Below are positions 58,450 to 64,000 of a stretch of DNA of 64,000 nucleotides, in pieces; within the stretch, counting starts at the first letter, position 1, and every line of letters starts with the position of its first letter. The DNA comes from Peromyscus leucopus (taxonomy: Eukaryota; Chordata; Mammalia; Rodentia; Cricetidae). Under the pieces are notes generated by a model. The model saw only the letters and a list, made by a program, of their open reading frames with translations. It did no database searches and had not been told where the DNA came from. The stretch is taken from the NCBI RefSeq assembly GCF_004664715.2, contig NC_051063.1, positions 68,461,018 to 68,525,017 of the forward strand. The letters are read 5' to 3'. The translations under genes were made by a program, and so were the position numbers.

Positions 58450-58570
58450 GCCAGAACTTTCTGAAGTGATGGAAGTGTTCTAAACCTGAGTTCCCAATAT
58501 GGAAGCTGCTCACTGGCTGATGAGTGCATGAGGTGGGTTTAATTGTCATTTCCATTGATTTTAGTGTATA
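58450..58570 (+). mobile_element. MER5A-like DNA transposon relic
   Basis: CCAGAACTTTCTGAAGTGATGG leads into TTCTAAACCTGAGTTCCCAATATGG and AGCTGCTCACTGGC, parallel to MER5A flanks and terminus (GTTCTATATCTGCGCTGTCCAATATGG, GTAGCCACTAGCC). Highly diverged; moderate support only. Confidence 0.45.
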
Positions 58571-58794
58571 CCGCCCCATGTCATTGATGGCTACAGAAAT
58601 GGATGTGGGGGTGCTTATCAAAGCCATTGTAACCCACGTTAGGAACGGCAAACAAGGAGTCAGGACTCACGGGGTGGTGACTACAAACGAGGTCACCACC
58701 CCTTCTAACTAGGTGACTCTCACATTGGTGACTTTCTAGAACAGGGAACTCATTCTCTCATACAGTTTTATGTGGCATAAGAGTAGAAAACTGC
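58571..58794. other. Unassigned noncoding DNA
   Basis: Nothing recognised. Confidence 0.35.
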
Positions 58795-58930
58795 GCCTAA
58801 ATGGGGCACAGTGGCACATGGCTAAAATCCTAGCACTCAAGAGCAGAAGGCAGGAGGATTAAAAGTTCAAGGCCATACTCAAACACATAGAGTTTGAGCA
58901 CAGCCTGGGCTACATGACACACTCTATAAT
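58795..58930 (+). mobile_element. B1 SINE (old, diverged)
   Basis: GGGGCACAGTGGCACATGGC, TAAAATCCTAGCACTCAAG, GGCAGGAGGATTAAAAGTTCAAGGCC and AGCCTGGGCTACATGACAC are B1 words in order. An internal partial duplication (CAAACACATAGAGTTTGAGC) appears before the last block. Confidence 0.85.
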
Positions 58931-59875
58931 TAATTAGTCAATGAATTCATTTTTTTTAAAGAGTGGGCAACTGGTGACCAAAGGAAAGAAAACTGTCTTT
59001 AATTCGACCACGTAAGCATCCTTTGCCCATTATGTTAAGAAATAGAGTTAACCTCAGACATCCTTAGCAGGTCTAACTGCATTCACGCCTTTAGGTATCC
59101 TAAAACAAATACCTCAGAGCCAGCCTTAAATGGAAAGAAAAAACATACAATGAAGTTCTGTACCAAATTAAATGCATAAAGACTGTTCCATGATTTTTAA
59201 AAGATCAGAGAAAATTAAATGTGAATTTTGCATATAAAACAGCCCAAGATTTGCAACTCCATAAAAAAAACATTTTTAAATGAATTCATGGCTCCCAGGG
59301 GTGCCTGGTATCCCAAGGGTTTTGGTCCAATTTTGGCCCACTCAAAATCCCATAATAGCAGCTTTGGATGAATAAATGAATGGGGAGTTACTGTGGAACT
59401 ATACCAGCACCATTTTTCTTCTTGTCCTCTTCCAGCTGGGAGTATTCTGGCAAAAATGGAAGCAGGGCAGCCCATCCTTTCTGTCCTCCACCTAGACAAG
59501 GGGCTCACCCACTTTCCTTAATAAATAAAGCTTAGGGAAACTGGGTGAAGATACACCTGTGGTCCATGGGCCCAATGGCTAGCACAGAGTGTGGGAGAGC
59601 TTTGATGGGATTTATACTGCAAGAACCAGCCAATTACCTTCTGTCTTCTTGGTGACTCCTCCCACTCCTCAACTCTATTATGCCCTCTTCAAAATGGACC
59701 CTGTGGTCCAGAAGACCAGCTGCAGGTGGCTCCATCCAGTCTCACCCCTTGCTGGGGAAGGCCAGCCTCAGGCCAGCTCCCAGCACATGGCTGACCAAGA
59801 GGAGGGTAACCTTGGGGAGTTAAGGTCCCTGCCCAGTTATTGCTGCAGTTGCAAGCACAGTATTGAAGCAGAGAA

Positions 59876-59879
<4 letters not shown>
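58931..59879. other. Unassigned noncoding DNA
   Basis: The AT-rich start (58925-59280) has no recognised repeat; the rest is unique. No coding signal. Confidence 0.35.

Positions 59880-59937
<58 letters not shown>
59880..59937. repeat. (GA)29 microsatellite
   Basis: Pure GA run of 58 bases; source of alternating arginine/glutamate frames. Confidence 0.98.
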
Positions 59938-59938
<1 letters not shown>

Positions 59939-59994
59939 CAAGGAGAGCAATCCCACACAACACACAAGTTCTGCCTCGCACCAAACTTTAATCT

Positions 59995-60600
59995 TTTCCC
60001 GCAGGCGGCGACTCAAGCAGCATTATATTATTTAATTTTTTTTTTACTATTAATATTCTACCCTCGGTGTGCTGCAAAGCAACTTCATGCAAAGGAAGAA
60101 TGGACTTACCAGGAGGATTCATTTGTCTTGGGCACCTGGGCTGTTGTAAATTAGAGTGCACCCGGGGTGGGGAGCAGTGCTATTTTAATCATTCCAATGT
60201 GCCCAGTGCGGGAGATGAACTCAAAAGTGAATATTAAAAGTAGTTGTGGAATTCAGTCGTTTCACGACTGAGCACGTAATAGCCAAAGGCAAAACCGGAA
60301 GGCAGCTTCACTTCCAATCAGTGTTCCCATTTTATTGAAACCAGATTGGAATTCCTGGAAGGAAGCCTACAGATCACATCTTTAATACTCATTTTCATAC
60401 ACTCCAGTAAAACTGTCAGGGTGAATCAGTTGTTGAAGAAGGCTTCCTGTATAATTTACAGATGTGCCTCCCTGTAGCCCATTATTTAGAGCTGAAACTG
60501 AAATGTGTTTTTGATCAAGCTCTGAGACTTCCTCTCACCTGCCCAGGTTTGCCGGCCTTTAATTTGGCGATTAATGCTGGCCTTTCACACCACGCTGCCC
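59995..60600. promoter_or_regulatory. Candidate conserved regulatory block with hairpin
   Basis: Repeat-free 600-base block. It includes AATTTTTTTTTTACTATTAATATTC, TTTTAATCATTCCAATGTGCCC (TEAD-like CATTCC), a perfect inverted repeat TCAGTCGT/ACGACTGA (60253-60260 and 60264-60271), and CCTTTAATTTGGCGATTAATGC near its end. It is comparable with the block at 54480-55330. Confidence 0.48.
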
Positions 60601-62068
60601 CTCAACACCAAGGACATTCATCCCCACACATGCAGCAGCAGGCTGGAAGGTGCCTGCACCCACTGGGATGCTGGAGGTGAGTGGAAAGGCAGGGCTTAGC
60701 ATTCACCACAGACAGGAACACCCTGGTAGGAAGCACCACACCAACACATAGAGGCTTCAGCAGGGAGCTGAGAATGGGTGGCCTGAGCTCTGCGGAAGCC
60801 ATGTTTCCTCGGCCCACTGCCAAAGTGAAAAGTGGGTGCATTGTGATCGAAGCACATGGCAGAGGTCTTCGGAGAGTCCCTACCTTCCTCAAGAACAGTT
60901 GAAGCAAAGGTAGATTTTATTCTCCAAAGGCCCATCTTCACAGGAGGGTGGCCTGACCACACAGGCCTGCTAAGACGAAAAGTAAGAAACAACCTAATGT
61001 TAGCTGCTGTGCTGTTTTGGTTTTCTGGCTAGACTGTGCTAATCTAAGCAACCTACTTGGAGAGATGGGGATGTCAGGACACAGGCCAGGAAGGGAGGCA
61101 TCTAGGATGTTTACTGGTACTTGGCTTATTATGTGGGATGAGGACTGTGTGACAGGGGACCCAGCCACTACCACTACCTAGCCAGGTTTCTGGCCTCCAT
61201 CCTTCTCATTCAGATGTCTAGACAAATCAGTCAGCTCAGCTAAGGGTGCTGGTTTTTAAAGGACATAAGGATCGCCCATTATTCAAAACTTTTCCTTTAT
61301 GGGAGGGGAAAGCAGATTTGAAATGAAAATTATATGAAGAAAAAAAAGGGCCCTGGTCATTTTTCTCCAAAAATACCATAGAGCAGGAAACCAGGCCGTG
61401 CTGGTATCCCAATTCCAGTTCCGTGACAACACAGCCAATCGGCCTCAGGCATGCTCTTCAGGTACATCACTTTACTGAGATGGTGGCTGAGTCACACTGC
61501 CTGATGGGTGTTGATGGTCAAGCAAGAAGGCACAGCAGAGAGCCCCAGCCCAGGGTATAAAGATCTGTTATCAGCACTCCAGGAAGTCCTTCATGGAAGA
61601 TCACTTCTAGTCTTCCCAGAGAGTCAACACTGACCCTGCCCATGGGGACCAGATCTAGGTGGTCAGGAGGACAACTGACCTCCCAGGTGGCCTGCCAAAG
61701 GGCTGATCTCCTGTCCTAGCTGTTTGCCATGGCCGCTGCTCCTGAGGCTAAAAGAAATGCAAAGTCCAAAGCCCTGTGTTGTCCATAGGAGACAGTGTTG
61801 GGAGGGGAGACCAGGAGCCGATGATCCCTGGCCCTGCCTTGAGGCTCAAAATTGTCATCACTAAGATGAAATTACAGTGACTCCTTCACCTGCAAGCCAT
61901 AGCTGATAGGGGAACAAATGCAAATACGCAGACTCGCCTCAAGGGCTTGACACATGGAAGGCAGAGAAGGAGATGGCAGCTGTGAGGGAGCTGAGGAGGG
62001 TGGCTGGCTTCCCTAGGTCACATTTACAAAGGGGTTGGATTTTCTGAGGAACTGTGAGACATCACTAA

Positions 62069-62069
<1 letters not shown>
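60601..62069. other. Unassigned noncoding DNA
   Basis: No gene or repeat recognised; overlapping frames at 60602-60992 on both strands are not protein-like. Confidence 0.35.

Positions 62070-62112
<43 letters not shown>
62070..62112. repeat. (CA)21 microsatellite
   Basis: Pure CA run of about 43 bases. Confidence 0.98.
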
Positions 62113-62113
<1 letters not shown>

Positions 62114-63253
62114 ACCGCAAGAAAATGGCTAATGTTAGATAGAACACTATGCCAAAACAAAAGCGGTCCAGCTGCCTTCACTTTCCCACACAAGGAAACT
62201 TGCACAGTATGACTGTCACATACCTGCTCACAAGGCACATGTGCACTTGGATTGCTACTATGACCTCAACTTTAGGAAGCCAGTGAATTCCCATGCCCAT
62301 ATGGCCACTCAGAAACCTACAGGGTTGTGGCTGATGCTAGACATGCTTGAGTCTAGGCTTGAGAAGCAAACGTCTGGAATGTTCCATTCACTCACTCACA
62401 TATCTTCCAAGGGTCAGCCAACACACTGGGCAGGAGGGGAACTCCACTCCAATGTGGTTAAATTAATTTATGCAAATGACATGCAAAAGTCAACCTGGCT
62501 TGTGCATTATGTTCCTCCCAGTCCATGGAGAGGGGTTGGGCTCTTCCTGGCCAAGTCAAGCCTTCCACGAACAGGCTGCGCGGATTGCACGTCTGAAGAG
62601 TCAGCGGTTGTTGGCGGAGGCAAAGCTCTGCTGACTGTTTAATTTCCCTATCTCCACAGTGAGCTGAAGGCTGGAGGCAAGAATGCCTTCCATGGAAAAA
62701 TCTGCTCCATTCCCCTAGGATGAGATGGCCTTATGCTTTCTGCTGCTTTCCAAAGTCACCCCTGCCCGACCCAGCATGCAGCGTGGCACCTCCTTGTGCT
62801 GAGTGTCCTGTGACAAAGAACGGAAGCCATGAAAACATCTTGCTCATACCGTGAGGAGAACAGCGGGAAGAAAGGGTCCTGCCCTTTCTTAAACTTGACA
62901 GGGCTCTTGCGAAAGCCAAGAGAGACTCTGCTTCATGGCAGAAAAGTGTGGTGTGGATCATCACACTGTTGCTCCAACATGTACATTGACGCACACACGT
63001 TTAAGTCACACAGTGTGTGCCATGTGGCCACATGCCTACCTCCTTGGTAGTCAGCCATTGTTCTCAGGTGGTCCCTCATCCCCACATTTGCCTCTGAGCT
63101 TCAGAAGGTCATGGGGAGTCCCAATTTTGGGATGAGTAAGATATTTCCTTCCTAGAAATGGGAAAGGGCTCTGGTAGCCACTGGGAGAGCTGGGAAGGCC
63201 CTAGGAGGGCTCGCCCTGTGTACCTCAGAAGGACCCCTAGAGACTTTTGCCAT
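62113..63253. other. Unassigned noncoding DNA
   Basis: The 133-codon frame at 62241-62642 has no recognisable features. The AT-rich patch GTGGTTAAATTAATTTATGC (62454-62473) is repeat-free and could be part of a small conserved element. Confidence 0.35.
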
Positions 63254-63698
63254 TAAAAAGGCTGTGATCAAATATCTTGAAAAAAGCAACTTAAAGGAGA
63301 AAGAGTTTGTCACGGCTCACAGTTCCAGAGAGGATGTGGTCTGTTATGGCAGGGAAAGCTTGTCAACAGAAGCATGAGGCCAGCCTGCCCCATTGTGTAA
63401 GCAGTCTGGAAGCAGAGAAAGATGGGGGTGGGGGGCAGAGAGAGGCAGAGATAGACAGAGAGATGAGAAAGAAACAGAGACAGAGAGACAGAGAAACAGG
63501 AAGAGAGGCAGAAAAAGCAGGATGTGGGCCCAGGCTATAAAACTCAAATCCACCCCCAGTGATGTACTTTCTTACTTTCTCCGGCAAGACTCTGCCTCCT
63601 AAAGTTTCTATAACTTCCTCAAAGATCACCACCAGGTGGGAACCAAGAGTTCAGACACATGAGCCTGTGGGGGACATTTCACACGTAATCCACGATCT
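63254..63698. mobile_element. Rodent high-copy repeat, family B, with internal purine-rich expansion
   Basis: TCACGGCTCACAGTTCCAGAGAGG, GGTCTGTTATGGCAGGG, AAGCATGAGGCCAGCC, CCACCCCCAGTGATGTAC and GAGCCTGTGGGGGACATTTCAC match the family-B order. The AGAGAG-rich middle (63413-63515) is an expansion of the GCAGAGAGAG word present in the copy at 51521-51950. Confidence 0.72.
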
Positions 63699-64000
63699 GG
63701 CACTCACCTCTGAGATGCCTTCCTGCCAAGTGCCTGGACCATTCTAAGTGCTGGGTAGTCTGCTGAAGTTCATTTGGACCTCAACTTGAGAAGTCAGGTG
63801 TCCTCTCGACTACGGCAGACTTTCCACCCAGCAACTCACTCTCCCTGCTCTGGAAGGCAGATGTCTACCAGGCCTTTGACAACAAGATGCATTGCACAGC
63901 TAAACCAAACTCCAAATCCCATTAAGGATGTGGAGTCTCCTCTCAAGTTGATGCTAATGTGTAAATGACTGATCTTAGCCTCTGTCCTGAGAATAGGCCT
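63699..64000. other. Unassigned noncoding DNA at window end
   Basis: Nothing recognised. Confidence 0.35.

Noticed and set aside
1..64000. Bacterial- or phage-like defence, operon or biosynthetic system
   Set aside because: There are no closely packed genes, ribosome-binding sites or coding-density pattern. Repeat content and microsatellites are those of a rodent nuclear genome.
1..64000. tRNA, U6, 7SK, Y RNA or rRNA genes
   Set aside because: I searched by eye for conserved promoter boxes and core words of these RNAs. Only SINE-embedded tRNA-like heads (B2, B3, B4) were seen.

Overview
This window is mammalian nuclear DNA from a muroid rodent. The evidence is the set of dispersed repeats: B1, B2, B3 and B4 SINEs, a URR1-type hAT transposon, MaLR/MLT1-like LTRs, MIR and MER5 relics, and many long (CA)n, (GA)n and tetranucleotide tracts. 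A 338-bp solo LTR at 27214-27551 (TG...CA ends, 6-bp target duplication) resembles the mys elements of cricetid rodents. The youngest B1 (27806-27961) carries a right-half variant I associate with Cricetidae (deer mouse, vole, hamster). I therefore favour a cricetid over Mus or Rattus, but this rests on recalled consensus sequences.

I find no intact protein-coding gene, no convincing multi-exon gene and no structural RNA gene. Every longer open frame is explained by a microsatellite, a repeat or chance in GC-richer unique DNA. The one stretch that reads like decayed protein sequence is about 110 codons on the minus strand at 4869-5200, broken by one in-frame stop; its parent gene is not recognised. 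The window is best read as intergenic or large-intron DNA.

Layout: positions 1-4600 are almost repeat-free, start with a small CpG-rich patch, and pass into AT-rich DNA full of TAAT/ATTA cores that looks like conserved regulatory DNA. From 4.7 to 10 kb come a microsatellite, the pseudogene remnant, URR1 and a B3. Further repeat-poor, motif-rich blocks lie near 10.0-11.2, 12.1-12.4, 14.45-15.0, 22.0-22.3, 24.5-24.9, 31.6-32.1, 34.8-35.2, 38.6-38.9, 40.2-40.3, 42.0-42.2, 49.9-50.5, 53.3-53.6, 54.5-55.3 and 60.0-60.6 kb. Between them are accessory intervals holding SINEs, LTR relics, two high-copy rodent repeat families (called A and B here) and microsatellites. This pattern is typical of the flanks of a developmental transcription-factor gene, but the locus cannot be named from the sequence.

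The most unusual structure is at 52576-52784: a 209-bp near-perfect inverted repeat with 58-bp arms, TG...CA ends and an abutting 6-bp direct repeat. It looks like an integrated palindromic element and would fold into a long RNA hairpin. Other points worth a second look are a 151-bp uninterrupted purine run, a Z-DNA-prone/GA compound repeat, a 39-bp tandem duplication, and short inverted repeats inside the candidate regulatory blocks. I see no sign of a new multi-gene system.
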